DNA from: Burkholderiales bacterium Ga0077544
GTDB taxonomy: Bacteria > Pseudomonadota > Gammaproteobacteria > Burkholderiales > Burkholderiaceae_D
Length of the DNA stretch: 64,000 nt
NCBI GenBank assembly: GCA_001464355.1
Contig: LNEU01000016.1
Coordinates: forward strand, 1-64,000
Direction: 5' to 3'
Within the stretch, counting starts at the first letter, position 1; each line of letters opens with the position of its first letter. The notes below the pieces were generated by a model. That model saw only the letters and a list, made by a program, of their open reading frames with translations. It had not been told where the DNA came from and searched no databases. Positions 8,919 to 21,716 of this stretch are shown piece after piece. A program made the translations under genes and the position numbers.

Positions 8919-11038
8919 ATGAGCAATCCATTGCCGCGCAAACTTTTCGTCACGACCGCCCTCCCTTACGCCAACGGCGCATTTCATATCGGCCACATCA
9001 TGGAATACATCCAGGCCGACATCTGGGTACGGTTTCAGCGCATGCAAGGCAGTGAGGTGAACTTCGTCGGCGCCGACGATGCACACGGTGCGCCTATCAT
9101 GATCGCGGCAGAAAAAGCCGGCCTGACGCCACAGCAATTCGTGGAAAAAATCGCCTCTGGACGCAAACAGTATCTGGATGGTTTTCACATCGCCTTCGAT
9201 AACTGGAGCTCGACCGATAGCCCGGAAAATCACAAGCTCGCGCAAGAGATTTATCTGGACTTGAAAAAAGCCGGATTGATCGCGACCAAAACAGTCGAAC
9301 AATTTTTCGATCCGGAAAAAAGCATGTTCCTGCCGGATCGCTACATCAAGGGCCAATGCCCGAAATGCGGCGCCAAAGATCAGTACGGCGACAACTGCGA
9401 AGTTTGCGGTGCAGTGTATGTCCCTACCGATTTGATCAATCCGTATTCGACACTGACCGGCGCGACACCGGTGTTGAAGAACTCAGAACATTTCTTCTTC
9501 ACTTTGTCCGATCCGCGTTGCGTGGAATTCCTCGAGCAATGGATACAAGGTAACGACACCGACGGCAAAGCGCATCTGCAGTCCGAAGTCGCCAACAAGG
9601 TCAAGGAATGGTTTTCGGTACGCGACAATATTGACGGCAGCACCAGCGAAGGCTTGAGCGACTGGGACATCTCGCGCGACGCGCCTTACTTCGGCATCGA
9701 GATTCCGGATTCACCAGGTAAATACTTTTATGTCTGGCTGGATGCGCCTGTCGGCTATCTGGCGTCACTGAAAAATTTGCTCGACAAACGCGGCGACAAT
9801 TTCGACGCTTACATGGCTGAGCCTGCGCTGGAACAAATTCACTTCATCGGCAAAGACATCGTTAATTTCCACACACTGTTCTGGCCGGCAATGTTGAAAT
9901 TCAGCGGCCGCAAAACACCGAACAAGGTATTCGTACATGGCTTCCTGACCGTCAACAACGGCGAAAAAATGAGCAAGAGCCGTGGCACCGGGCTGGATCC
10001 TTTGAAATATTTGAGCCTAGGCATGAACCCGGAATGGCTGCGTTATTACCTCGCGAACAAACTCAGCGCACGCAACGAAGACATCGACTTCAATCCGGAA
10101 GATTTCATTGCGCGCGTCAACAGCGATCTGGTCGGCAAGTATGTGAACATCGCCAGCCGTGCTGCCGGCTTTATCGCGAAACGTTTTGATGGCCATGTCG
10201 TGACTGACTGGGCGACCAAGGACGATGCCTTCATCAGCAAGTTGCGCGACATTGCGCCGGAAATCCAGGCTTTCTACGACCAGCGTGAATACGGCAAGGC
10301 ACTGCGCGCCATTATGGAACAAGCCGATATCATCAACGCCTATGTCGATGCCAACAAACCATGGGAACTGGCCAAGAAGCCGGAGAACAGCGCTGCTCTG
10401 CAAGAAGTCTGCAGCCGCTTGCTGGAAGCATTCCGCATTCTGACTATTTACCTGAAACCGGTATTGCCCAATCTGGCTACACAAGTCGAAGCGCTGTTGA
10501 ACATAGAACCGTTGCAATGGCATCACGTCGTTACACCATTGCCGAACAATCATCTGGTCAATCCGTATTCGCATCTGATGACGCGTGTTGAACCGAAGAT
10601 GCTGGATGACTTGTTCGACATGCCTGCCGTAGTCGATGTCACCATCGGTGTGCCTGGCACGCCAGCGACATCGAATGACGATGCTGCGAGTGCCACGAAC
10701 ATCGCAGCCCTGGCACCAGAAATCAAGATCGATGATTTTTCCAAGATCGATTTGCGCATTGCAAAAATCGTCAATTGCGAACATGTCGAAGGTTCAGACA
10801 AATTGCTGCGCCTGACGCTGGATGTAGGCGAAGGTCGTTTGCGCAATGTGTTCTCCGGCATCAAATCCGCTTACCAACCAGAAGAGCTGATCGGGCCAAC
10901 CTCGCACCTCGCAAGATGAAGTTCGGTATCTCTGAAGGCATGGTACTGGCCGCATCGGCAGCGGATGAAAAAACCAATCCGGGTATCTACATCCTGAATC
11001 CATGGCCGGGAGCAGAACCGGGCATGCGCGTCGGCTGA
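8919..11038 (+). pseudogene. metG: methionyl-tRNA synthetase; frame broken at ~10894/10895 in the C-terminal tRNA-binding (EMAP/Trbp111-like) domain, leaving a 666-aa ORF (8919..10919)
   Basis: [27 protein letters not shown] motifs; ends ...[15 protein letters not shown], and another frame continues [47 protein letters not shown]. Confidence 0.88.
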
Positions 11039-11073
11039 TCGCCTAACCGCAGCGAAAGTAAAAGCAGAAAATC

Positions 11074-11102
11074 AAAACGGGCCAATCGGCCCGTTTTTTT
11101 TA
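11074..11102 (+). terminator. rho-independent terminator after metG
   Basis: AAAACGGGCC-AATC-GGCCCGTTTTTTTT. Confidence 0.85.
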
Positions 11103-11174
11103 TTTCGCACTGATTTATTACGCTATTCACGTTTCATTTGCTGCGATTCATCCACGGCATGTCATCTACTGCAA

Positions 11175-11768
11175 TTATTTCTCGACAGCGTTCGCACGAT
11201 CCAGCCACTGCTTTACATCCGCCAAGATCTGATCCGACATAGCTGGATCGTTCAACACACGTGACAGCGTGACCGCACCTATCATCGCGGCCCAATTACC
11301 CACGGCTGCCTGACGCCTTTCAATGTCCGTTTCGCCAGCCATAGAATGACTGAAGGTTTCAATCTGGCTACGTGCGCTTTCCGTCATCGTCGTACGCGCG
11401 GCATCCGATGCCCGCGTTGCCTCTTGCGCCAAAGTGGGGAAAAGACAACCGATACCTGGATTGTCTCTGTGCTGGGTACTTAAATAGCCATCAGCAAAAG
11501 CGGCGAAGTTGATTCCGGGGGCGTCCTGGCCGGAATACGGCGCCAGCGTATGCGCGAACGCTTGCGCCAGCAAATCATCCTTGGATGTGAAATGTCCATA
11601 GAACGCGCCGTGCGTCAGGCCTGCAGCCTTCATCACATCCGCCACTGTTACGCCTTCAAAGCCACGCTCGCGAAACATGCGGGCCGCCGCATCCAGAATC
11701 AACTTCCGGTTTTCTGCGACTTGTTCTTTGCTGATTTTCATCATTGGTCCTTGGCTGAAAATATTCAC
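11175..11768 (-). CDS. TetR/AcrR family transcriptional regulator
   Basis: 'ILDAAARMFRERGFEGVTVADVMKAAGLTHGAFYGHFTSKDDLLAQAF' HTH; likely start at the internal MMKISKEQ. Confidence 0.92.
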   Translation of the reverse strand: MNIFSQGPMMKISKEQVAENRKLILDAAARMFRERGFEGVTVADVMKAAGLTHGAFYGHFTSKDDLLAQAFAHTLAPYSGQDAPGINFAAFADGYLSTQHRDNPGIGCLFPTLAQEATRASDAARTTMTESARSQIETFSHSMAGETDIERRQAAVGNWAAMIGAVTLSRVLNDPAMSDQILADVKQWLDRANAVEK

Positions 11769-11798
11769 AAATTAATGCTTGACACTTTACATGACGAC

Positions 11799-11832
11799 CA
11801 TCATGATTGCAATCATTATGAGCATCATGATT
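11799..11832. promoter_or_regulatory. candidate TetR-family operator in the divergent TetR/SDR intergenic region
   Basis: Perfect 14-bp palindrome ATGATTGCAATCAT (11803..11816) plus direct repeats CATCATGATT at 11799 and 11823. Confidence 0.5.
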
Positions 11833-11904
11833 AAAACTTGGCGCCATAAAGCGGTCTTTCTGACTGATATCCCATCTCGTTTCACCCTATTAAAGGAAAT
11901 AAGC

Positions 11905-12696
11905 ATGAGCATCGAAGCCAAAACCACCACCATCCTGATTACCGGCGCTTCAACTGGCATAGGCGCAACCTACGCCGACCGCTTCGCAAAACGCGGCCAT
12001 AACCTGATACTTGTCGCCCGCAACGGCGCACGACTGGAAGAATTGGCAACACGTCTGCGCAAGGAAACCGGCGTGACCATCGACATCATCGTCGCCGACC
12101 TGACCAAGTCCGCCGATCTGGCAAAAGTTGAAGCCCGCCTGCGCGACGACAAAGACATCGGCATTTTGCTCAACAATGCCGGTGCTGCTGCACACGGTGG
12201 CTTTGAAAGCTCGACCGCCGATGCACAAGAAAACCTGATCACGCTGAATATCACTGCACTGACACGCCTGAGCGCAGCCGTTATTCCCCGTTATCTCGCG
12301 CAAGGACAAGGTGCGATTGTGAACATCGCGTCAGTGGTCGCACTTGCACCTGAACTGCAACTTGGCATGTATGGCGCAACCAAGGCTTATGTATTGCACT
12401 ATTCGCAAGCGCTGCACGTAGAACTCGGTGCCCGCGGCTTGTATGTGCAAGCCGTATTGCCGGCAGCGACAAGAACAGAAATCTGGGAACGCTCGGGACG
12501 CGATGTCAATGAGATGACCGGCGTGATGGAAGTTGGCGAATTGGTTGATGCGGCATTGGTCGGCTTTGATCGTGGCGAAGTCATCACGATTCCACCACTG
12601 CCAGATGCCGCTCAGTGGGAAACCTTTAACTCAGCACGTCAAGCAATGCTGCCTAATCTGGCGCAAGAACACGCGGCAAAACGCTATCAGGCTTGA
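11905..12696 (+). CDS. SDR family NAD(P)-dependent oxidoreductase
   Basis: ITGASTGIGATYADRFAKRGHNLILVARN Rossmann motif, NNAG, YGATKAY catalytic motif; start at MSIEAK after AAGGAAAT. Confidence 0.93.
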   Translation: MSIEAKTTTILITGASTGIGATYADRFAKRGHNLILVARNGARLEELATRLRKETGVTIDIIVADLTKSADLAKVEARLRDDKDIGILLNNAGAAAHGGFESSTADAQENLITLNITALTRLSAAVIPRYLAQGQGAIVNIASVVALAPELQLGMYGATKAYVLHYSQALHVELGARGLYVQAVLPAATRTEIWERSGRDVNEMTGVMEVGELVDAALVGFDRGEVITIPPLPDAAQWETFNSARQAMLPNLAQEHAAKRYQA

Positions 12697-12982
12697 TCGC
12701 GTTAATGGGTCTGAGCGTCTGCATTTGTATGACTGCACTCTCTTTATCAATTTGAAGAAAGCGTAGTGAGGAATGCAGGCGCTTGCTGTAGTCGCAAATT
12801 GAACGTGAATTCAAATCCGTATTGAATACTGATTACGAACAAAGAATCACATCAAGCTTCAAGATAGTCTTCGCCATCGCCATTGTCTGGCACAAAAGCT
12901 GCTGCTAACATCGTCTCCATGCAAGCCAACACGTAGCAATCGCTGCATTCGGCAATCATGGTGACCGTGAAGGTACAGACTA

Positions 12983-14677
12983 ATGAAGTTCAAATTCTCG
13001 TTTCACCCGCGCCTGCTCGATTCCTTGCGTGATTACGATGCTGGTTTGTTCTTCCGGGATCTGAGTGCAGGCTTGACTGTCGGTATCGTTGCTCTCCCCC
13101 TTGCAATGGCGTTTGCAATTGCCAGCGGCGTCAAACCCGAGGCGGGTATTTTTACCGCCATCATCGCAGGCTTTCTGGTGTCAGCCTTCGGCGGTTCGCG
13201 CGTGCAGATCGGCGGACCGGCCGGTGCCTTCATCGTCATTGTGTACGGCATCGTTGAAACCTACGGCGTCGCCAATCTACTGATCGCCACGATTTTTGCC
13301 GGCATGATGTTGTGCGCGATGGGCTTGTTCCACCTTGGTTCGTTGATACGTTATATCCCGGTGCCTATCGTGATCGGCTTTACCAACGGGATTGCGGTGC
13401 TGATCGCCTTGTCGCAGATGAAGGATTTTTTCGGTTTGCGGATAGACAAGATGCCAGCGGATTTTTTTACGCAGATCAAGGTGCTGGCAACGAGTACCGA
13501 TACATTTAATCCGATCAGTCTGATCATTGCGGCTCTTTCCCTGATCATTATTTTTGGCTGGCCGCTGCTGTGGCAAAAGAAAATCGACGAGACGCCGGCC
13601 CTTGCAAGCCCAAGAGTCCAACGCGTATCCATCATCATGCGCGCCGTACCGGGCACAATTCTGGTGCTGCTATTGGCGACCCTGAGCGTCACTCTCTTCG
13701 ATCTGAAAGTAGACACCATAGGCAGCAAGTTCGGCGGCATACCGCAAGACCTTCCTACGTTCAAGTTACCGCACTTCTCGTGGGAACTGGTCAAACAACT
13801 GTTTCCCCCTGCATTGACGATCGCCTTGCTGGGTGCAATTGAATCGCTGCTGTGCGCGCGCGTGGCCGACAACATCACCGGCGACAGGCATGATCCGAAC
13901 CAGGAATTGATGGCGCAAGGCATCGCCAATATCGTCACCCCTTTCTTTGGCGGCATACCGGCCACCGGCACAATTGCCCGCACTGTAACCAATATCCGCG
14001 CTGGTGCTGCATCGCCGATTGCCGGCATTCTGCATGCGCTGACATTGCTGGTCATCGTGCTGATCGCCGCCCCGCTCGCCAACAATATTCCATTGGCGGC
14101 ATTGGCCGCGATCCTGCTGTATGTCGCCTACAACATGGGCGAATGGCATGAGTTCGCGCGCCTGCGGCACTTCTCGATGAACTACCGGATTTTGATGCTG
14201 GCGACTTTCCTGCTGACGGTCATCGTCGATTTGACGGTCGCGGTGCAAGTGGGGCTGGTGCTGGCGTGCGTATTTTTTATTTACCGCATCTCCAGCCTGA
14301 CGCGGATAGAACTGATTCCGTCAGACAGTTTGAGCGTACCCTTGCCGCGCGGCGTCATGGCTTATTCGATCTTTGGCTCTCTGTTTTTTGGTGCCGTCGG
14401 CAAGCTGGAAGGCTTGATCGGGCAGCAGACGATGCCGGAAAAAGCACTGATACTGGAATTGCATCAATTGATCAACCTGGATGCGACCGGCCTTGATGCA
14501 CTGGAAACCATCCACAAGACACTGCAACGTCATGGTAGCCAGCTCATCTTGTGCGGACCGAATCAGCAGCCGCTGGATTTGATGCGGCGTGCCGGCTTCT
14601 TGAATCGACTCGGATTGCAGAACTGCCTGCCCAATCTGTCGGATGCGGTGGCACGCAGCGCGGCATTATCGTCCTGA
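12983..14677 (+). CDS. SulP family inorganic anion (sulfate) transporter with STAS domain
   Basis: 'LSAGLTVGIVALPLAMAFAIASGVKPEAGIFTAIIAGF', C-terminal STAS 'LILELHQLINLDATGLDALETI'. Confidence 0.93.
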   Translation: MKFKFSFHPRLLDSLRDYDAGLFFRDLSAGLTVGIVALPLAMAFAIASGVKPEAGIFTAIIAGFLVSAFGGSRVQIGGPAGAFIVIVYGIVETYGVANLLIATIFAGMMLCAMGLFHLGSLIRYIPVPIVIGFTNGIAVLIALSQMKDFFGLRIDKMPADFFTQIKVLATSTDTFNPISLIIAALSLIIIFGWPLLWQKKIDETPALASPRVQRVSIIMRAVPGTILVLLLATLSVTLFDLKVDTIGSKFGGIPQDLPTFKLPHFSWELVKQLFPPALTIALLGAIESLLCARVADNITGDRHDPNQELMAQGIANIVTPFFGGIPATGTIARTVTNIRAGAASPIAGILHALTLLVIVLIAAPLANNIPLAALAAILLYVAYNMGEWHEFARLRHFSMNYRILMLATFLLTVIVDLTVAVQVGLVLACVFFIYRISSLTRIELIPSDSLSVPLPRGVMAYSIFGSLFFGAVGKLEGLIGQQTMPEKALILELHQLINLDATGLDALETIHKTLQRHGSQLILCGPNQQPLDLMRRAGFLNRLGLQNCLPNLSDAVARSAALSS

Positions 14678-14706
14678 TGACCTGCTGATGATTCGCTGAT
14701 CCTGCG

Positions 14707-15207
14707 CTAGCCGCGCACCGGGTCGGTCACCGAGGTTTGGGTGACTGCTCCACTATCGCTATCGAAATGCACATTGAAAAAACGTTCGGTGGTCGGACCT
14801 TCCAGATAGCGCCAATCCCACACCTCTTCATTCTTTAAACCGAACTTGACGACGCTACGCGGCTTGCCGAGTATGCGACGCACCTGATCACGGCTCATGC
14901 CGGCCTTGATGGTGGCGAAATTCTCTTGCGTTAACACTTGTGCGTAGGTCTGAAAAATCCCCTGCGCATCCAGCTTGACCATGAAGGTGCGATGCCCTTC
15001 CGGACCTTTTGGATATTCCAGCGTACGCGATCCGTTATCTTCCTTCCAGATCATTTCCGGCTCACCCATCGCGCTGCGCACGTCGGCTTCGGTCGACATG
15101 CCTTTGCTCAGTTTTTCCAGGCCGAAGTCTTCAATTACCCGACCATTGCAACCGAACATCAACAAACCGCAAACAAAACTGAACAAGGCACGTAAAAAAT
15201 TCTTCAT
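14707..15207 (-). CDS. SmpA/OmlA (BamE-like) repeat lipoprotein
   Basis: Signal with lipobox LLMFGC; two BamE-like motifs 'KLSKGMSTEADVRSAMGEP' and 'TIKAGMSRDQVRRILGKP'. Confidence 0.75.
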   Translation of the reverse strand: MKNFLRALFSFVCGLLMFGCNGRVIEDFGLEKLSKGMSTEADVRSAMGEPEMIWKEDNGSRTLEYPKGPEGHRTFMVKLDAQGIFQTYAQVLTQENFATIKAGMSRDQVRRILGKPRSVVKFGLKNEEVWDWRYLEGPTTERFFNVHFDSDSGAVTQTSVTDPVRG

Positions 15208-15449
15208 GTAATTCCCATATTTCCATATAAAGCGAAAGCGGCACCTGCCACCGAACATTGATTATCCCGGCATCTGGACCGGGTGATTGCCCGAATGGCA
15301 GTTTTATCCCACACGCTCACAAAAAGTAAGGATTTAGCGAGGATTGTATCCTTATGGAACATCCAGCCACTGATCCGGCAAAGCTGGTCAAAACCGGGCA
15401 AAAGACAGGGTAAAATAGCGGCTGATTCCACCTTGTTGCCAATTTACCC

Positions 15450-15662
15450 ATGAAACTCAGCAAACAGCACGCCAATTATCAATCCGAGATCACCCAGTTC
15501 ATCGACTCGCTGAAAGCAAAGAATCCGAACCTGGAAGCCTCGCAGCTCGCCGGTCGCGCACTGCTGTGGGATAAAAGCCCTATCGATCTGGAGCAGCAAG
15601 CCCGCAATCAGGCTTCTCATATTGATCAACAAGCTTACCCGTATCAAAACAAAGTCCGGTAA
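15450..15662 (+). CDS. DUF3460 family protein
   Basis: 70-aa MKLSKQHANYQSEITQFIDSLKAKNPNLE; immediately upstream of scpA as in other Burkholderiales. Confidence 0.8.
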   Translation: MKLSKQHANYQSEITQFIDSLKAKNPNLEASQLAGRALLWDKSPIDLEQQARNQASHIDQQAYPYQNKVR

Positions 15663-16541
15663 ATGAGCAACGGGCCGAACACGATGCGGGCGCACTTGCC
15701 TTCCAGTGCGCCCGATCTTGTGGTCGATGGCAGACCGGATACCACACCGGATGTCATCGATGGCGTCGCGTATGCGCGCCTGTACGGCGAACCGCTGTTC
15801 CGCATGCCTACGGATTTGTATATTCCGCCGGATGCGCTAGAAGTCTTCCTCGAAGCATTCGAAGGTCCGCTCGATCTGCTGCTCTACCTGATCCGCAAGC
15901 AAAACTTCAACATCCTCGACATTCCGATGGCGCAGGTGACGAAGCAGTATTTGCAATACGTCGATCAAATCCGCCTGCACAATCTCGAACTCGCTGCTGA
16001 ATATCTATTGATGGCAGCGATGTTGATCGAGATTAAATCGCGCATGTTGCTGCCTGTGCGCAAAGCCGATACCGGCGAAGAAGCCAGCGATCCGCGCGCC
16101 GAGTTAGTCCGTCGTCTGCTCGAATACGAACAAATGAAATTGGCGTCACAACAAATTGACGCCTTGCCGCAACTTGGCCGCGATTATGTACGCACGCAGA
16201 TTTATATCGAGCAAAGCGTCGTCACACGCTGGCCGGAAGTCGAAGTCGTCGATCTGCAAGCTGCGTGGGCAGATTTGATCAAGCGTGCAAAATTGACTGC
16301 GCATCATATGATCAGCCGTGAAGAATTGTCGGTACGTGAACATATGACGTCTATCTTGCGTCGCCTGCAATCGACCAAGTTTGTCGAGTTCGCCGATCTG
16401 TTCGATCCTTCGCGCGGCGTGCCTGTCGTGGTCGTCAACTTCGTCGCGCTGCTGGAACTGGCCAAGGAAACCCTGATCGAGATAACGCAGGCTGAACCAT
16501 TCGCACCAATTTATGTTCGCCTGGCTTACGCGCCTAGCTGA
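15663..16541 (+). CDS. scpA: segregation and condensation protein A
   Basis: 'FEGPLDLLLYLIRKQNFNILDIPMAQVTKQYL' ScpA signature. Confidence 0.95.
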   Translation: MSNGPNTMRAHLPSSAPDLVVDGRPDTTPDVIDGVAYARLYGEPLFRMPTDLYIPPDALEVFLEAFEGPLDLLLYLIRKQNFNILDIPMAQVTKQYLQYVDQIRLHNLELAAEYLLMAAMLIEIKSRMLLPVRKADTGEEASDPRAELVRRLLEYEQMKLASQQIDALPQLGRDYVRTQIYIEQSVVTRWPEVEVVDLQAAWADLIKRAKLTAHHMISREELSVREHMTSILRRLQSTKFVEFADLFDPSRGVPVVVVNFVALLELAKETLIEITQAEPFAPIYVRLAYAPS

Positions 16542-16599
16542 TTTTTTCCATTCACACCGCGATCGCTTCCATCATTTCGATTTTGTGCCCGGCATCTGA

Positions 16600-17469
<870 letters not shown>

Positions 17470-17501
17470 TTCTGGGCTCGACCCTGGCTTTGTATTGTTT
17501 T

Positions 17502-17879
17502 TCAGTTCGACGCAGCCAGGGATAAGGATGAGCACGTTGCAATGATCTTTTGCAATTGCTGCTTGTGCGCTTCTATATTTCCATCGATATACAGGCTGGT
17601 ACGAAAACCTTCGGTACCAGCCAATATGCAATAAATCGCCTTGCAGGAAAATTGCAGTTGCACGATGCGTGCGCCGACGACGGCGTCCAGTACGATGGAA
17701 CATACCTTCCCTGCCTTGATGGGCGCCGAACTCATAACCGCCATACTTTGCGCAGAAACATCTATCGTACGTATCTGTATGGTCGCGTCATCGGTCGTCA
17801 TCAAGCCGCGACGACGAAATACATAACGAGGTTCTTGTCGCCTTGAATCCTGTGCAGCCAGCATCGCATGCGCACTCAT
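17502..17879 (-). CDS. PilZ-domain-like protein (putative c-di-GMP binding)
   Basis: N-terminal RRQEPRYVFRRR motif and TIDVSAQSMAV resembling PilZ RxxxR...(D/N)xSxxG. Confidence 0.55.
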   Translation of the reverse strand: MSAHAMLAAQDSRRQEPRYVFRRRGLMTTDDATIQIRTIDVSAQSMAVMSSAPIKAGKVCSIVLDAVVGARIVQLQFSCKAIYCILAGTEGFRTSLYIDGNIEAHKQQLQKIIATCSSLSLAASN

Positions 17880-18007
17880 GATGACTCTTTCTCAAAAGGG
17901 AGTAGTCATGAATGCTACGGAGTCAGCATGACGATTTGATGACAACGTAAGGTTCGAATGTTAAAGATGCTTGAGCAAGAAGATGCTGCAGATTACACAA
18001 ATAATCT

Positions 18008-18526
18008 TTATCGATTTTGATTCGGCATCATCATTAAATCAGTCGCACCGAGATCAATTTTTTGTTGGGACAACAAAGTCGTTACCTGTCCGCGATGATG
18101 CGTCTGGTGATTAAACATATGCGTGACCAATAGCCAGGATGGCTTGTTGCGCGTAGTTTTAGTCATGCCGCTATACCAGGAAAAGTCGCCAGCCAGCCAT
18201 GTGGCATCCAGACTCGCAGCCCAGACGATCAGTTCTTCATCCAACGCTATCCGTGCTGCTTTCAATGCATCCCACTCGGTATGCAAATCGAGATTGGCGG
18301 GCGTGGTCGGCATCCCTCTTTCCAGCGATGTACCTTTAGTGAAGCGGCCCAGCCACATCGCATCGCCCCACACCAGATGATTCAAGGTCGAATGTATCGA
18401 TTTAAAGAATGCGCCGCAATCGGCCTTGCGTTCCGCATCGCTCAGTTGCTCACTGGCGGCATAGACCTTTTCATTCATCCAGCGGTTGTAACGCGCCAAG
18501 AACTGCGCGTATTCCGGTGAAATCAT
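18008..18526 (-). CDS. DinB family protein
   Basis: 'FLARYNRWMNEKVYAASEQL...STLNHLVWGDAMWLGRF...HMFNHQTHHRGQVTTLL' DinB metal-binding His pattern. Confidence 0.88.
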   Translation of the reverse strand: MISPEYAQFLARYNRWMNEKVYAASEQLSDAERKADCGAFFKSIHSTLNHLVWGDAMWLGRFTKGTSLERGMPTTPANLDLHTEWDALKAARIALDEELIVWAASLDATWLAGDFSWYSGMTKTTRNKPSWLLVTHMFNHQTHHRGQVTTLLSQQKIDLGATDLMMMPNQNR

Positions 18527-19137
18527 TTTCTAGCTACCCACTGCAAAAGCTCTTGCCACTGATCGACATCTTTTTCTACGCGCGATGGCGCCACATCCCA
18601 TAGCGTCGCCCCGTTTGCTGAGAGCTGCACGTAATTCTGTGTATCGCGCAGGAAACCAAGCACCGGAATACCGAGCCCATTCACATATTGCGTCAGTTGA
18701 TCCGCTGCACGCGTGCGCGCGTTGACCCGCATGCCGAGCACAGCAAGCTCAAACTTGCCTTTGGTTTGTTTCAGCTTTTGCAAAAATTCCTGCGTCGCCA
18801 GAATATCGAAGATAGATGGTTGCAGCGGAACGATCACCTTGTCGGCGATCTGCATGACTTTATCGAAACGCTTGCCGCTAAATCCGGCAGGCGTATCCAG
18901 CACGATATGCGTGGTTCCTTTTGGTGGCTTGGCGACGTGACCGTCTTCGATTTCCCATGGCTGAATCACCGGTAATGATGCGTGGCGCAATGCCAGCCAT
19001 GCGCGCGACGATTGCTGTACATCGGTATCGCCCAGCATGACCTTGTGTCCTTGCGATGCAAAATATCCGGCAAGATTGGTGGCAAACGTACTCTTGCCGA
19101 CGCCGCCTTTCGGATTGGCGATGACGATGACTGGCAT
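18523..19137 (-). CDS. ParA family ATPase (orphan, no ParB nearby)
   Basis: 'IANPKGGVGKSTFATNLAGYFASQGHKVMLGDTDVQQSS' deviant Walker A. Confidence 0.9.
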   Translation of the reverse strand: MPVIVIANPKGGVGKSTFATNLAGYFASQGHKVMLGDTDVQQSSRAWLALRHASLPVIQPWEIEDGHVAKPPKGTTHIVLDTPAGFSGKRFDKVMQIADKVIVPLQPSIFDILATQEFLQKLKQTKGKFELAVLGMRVNARTRAADQLTQYVNGLGIPVLGFLRDTQNYVQLSANGATLWDVAPSRVEKDVDQWQELLQWVARK

Positions 19138-19321
19138 GAAATTCCCCTTTTGGCGTTGTTATTGGCGATTCACTTGAAACCAGCCTGCAGTCTGCCTCTC
19201 GCTGATTCAGCAGCAAGAATATCATGCTGCATTGCAAGGTCAATCCTGCCAGAAGGGTTAGCAACAGGCTTGTTGTATAGACGTCAAAAGCGACGCCGAT
19301 GGCGCCAGACAAGTGGGAAAA

Positions 19322-20782
<1,461 letters not shown>

Positions 20783-20822
20783 GGTTGCTCTTTCATGGCT
20801 GCATAAGTCACGGTTGAACCAG

Positions 20823-21716
20823 TTATTTTGCCGTACGGCGGCTGCGGGCCAGTTCCAGTTTTTCGCACACCACGGCAGCACCTTCTATCAGGCGCGGCCC
20901 GGCGCGATTCACCAGATCGGCATCGACGGAAAACAGATTGTCTTTTTTAACCGCCAGCAGATTCGGGTAAGACTTCCACATTTCCAGGCCACCGGATTTT
21001 TCTGCCTGCCTGTCACCGGTCATCATCACTTCCGGATTTTCCAGCAGCACGGATTCGACGCTGACCGTCGGTGCAGGAATCGGCAGTTTGGCAAACACAT
21101 TTTCACCGCCGCACAGACGAATTGCATCGCTCATGATGTTTCCGCCATTGAGCGTGTACAGCGGCTTACCCCACACCTGATAAAACATGCGCACGGTTGG
21201 ACGATGGCGATACTGCGCGTCCAGACGTGCGAGTTCGGCGCGCTGGGCGATGGCAACCTTGTTGGCTTTCTGCTCGGTGCCCATCAAGATACCCAGCCGC
21301 TCTATGCTGGTCGGAATGTCAGCCAGCTTCTTTGGTTCGTTGAAATAGAAAGGAATGCCTAGCTTGCGCACATGTTCAAGCTGACGCTCTGAATTGCCAT
21401 GCAGCCACACCACCAGTAAATCGGGTTTCAAGGCGATGATGCGCTCGACGTCGATTTGCTGATGACTGCCGACACGTGGAATTTTCAATGCCGCCGCCGG
21501 AAAATCGCTATAACCGACCGTACCGACTATCCGTTCACCGCCACCTGCGGCAAAAATCAGTTCCGTTGCATGTGGTGCCAGCGATACGATGCGTTGCGCC
21601 GGTTGCGTCAAAGTCACTGTATTGCCGCCATCGTCCTGCACGCTGACGACAGCGTTCGCCGCGCCAGCAATCAATATCAGACTCAGTGCCGCAGCTTTCG
21701 TAAAGCGAATACTCAT
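20823..21716 (-). CDS. btuF: cobalamin ABC transporter substrate-binding protein
   Basis: '[35 protein letters not shown]' periplasmic binding protein in the cob cluster. Confidence 0.9.
   Translation of the reverse strand: MSIRFTKAAALSLILIAGAANAVVSVQDDGGNTVTLTQPAQRIVSLAPHATELIFAAGGGERIVGTVGYSDFPAAALKIPRVGSHQQIDVERIIALKPDLLVVWLHGNSERQLEHVRKLGIPFYFNEPKKLADIPTSIERLGILMGTEQKANKVAIAQRAELARLDAQYRHRPTVRMFYQVWGKPLYTLNGGNIMSDAIRLCGGENVFAKLPIPAPTVSVESVLLENPEVMMTGDRQAEKSGGLEMWKSYPNLLAVKKDNLFSVDADLVNRAGPRLIEGAAVVCEKLELARSRRTAK

Noticed and set aside
9380-10864. Long antisense ORFs opposite metG (e.g. 10017..10784)
   Set aside because: Shadow ORFs opposite a strongly conserved gene; no family resemblance.
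7991-10919. Programmed ribosomal frameshifting in gltX or metG
   Set aside because: A frameshift would not restore the six conserved residues missing at each junction, and I saw no slippery heptamer with downstream structure at either point. A deletion or assembly error fits better.
18878-19312. ORF of 144 aa (minus) overlapping the ParA gene
   Set aside because: Mostly overlaps parA in another frame; sequence after the first ~50 aa has no recognisable family and unusual composition. Not supported as a gene.
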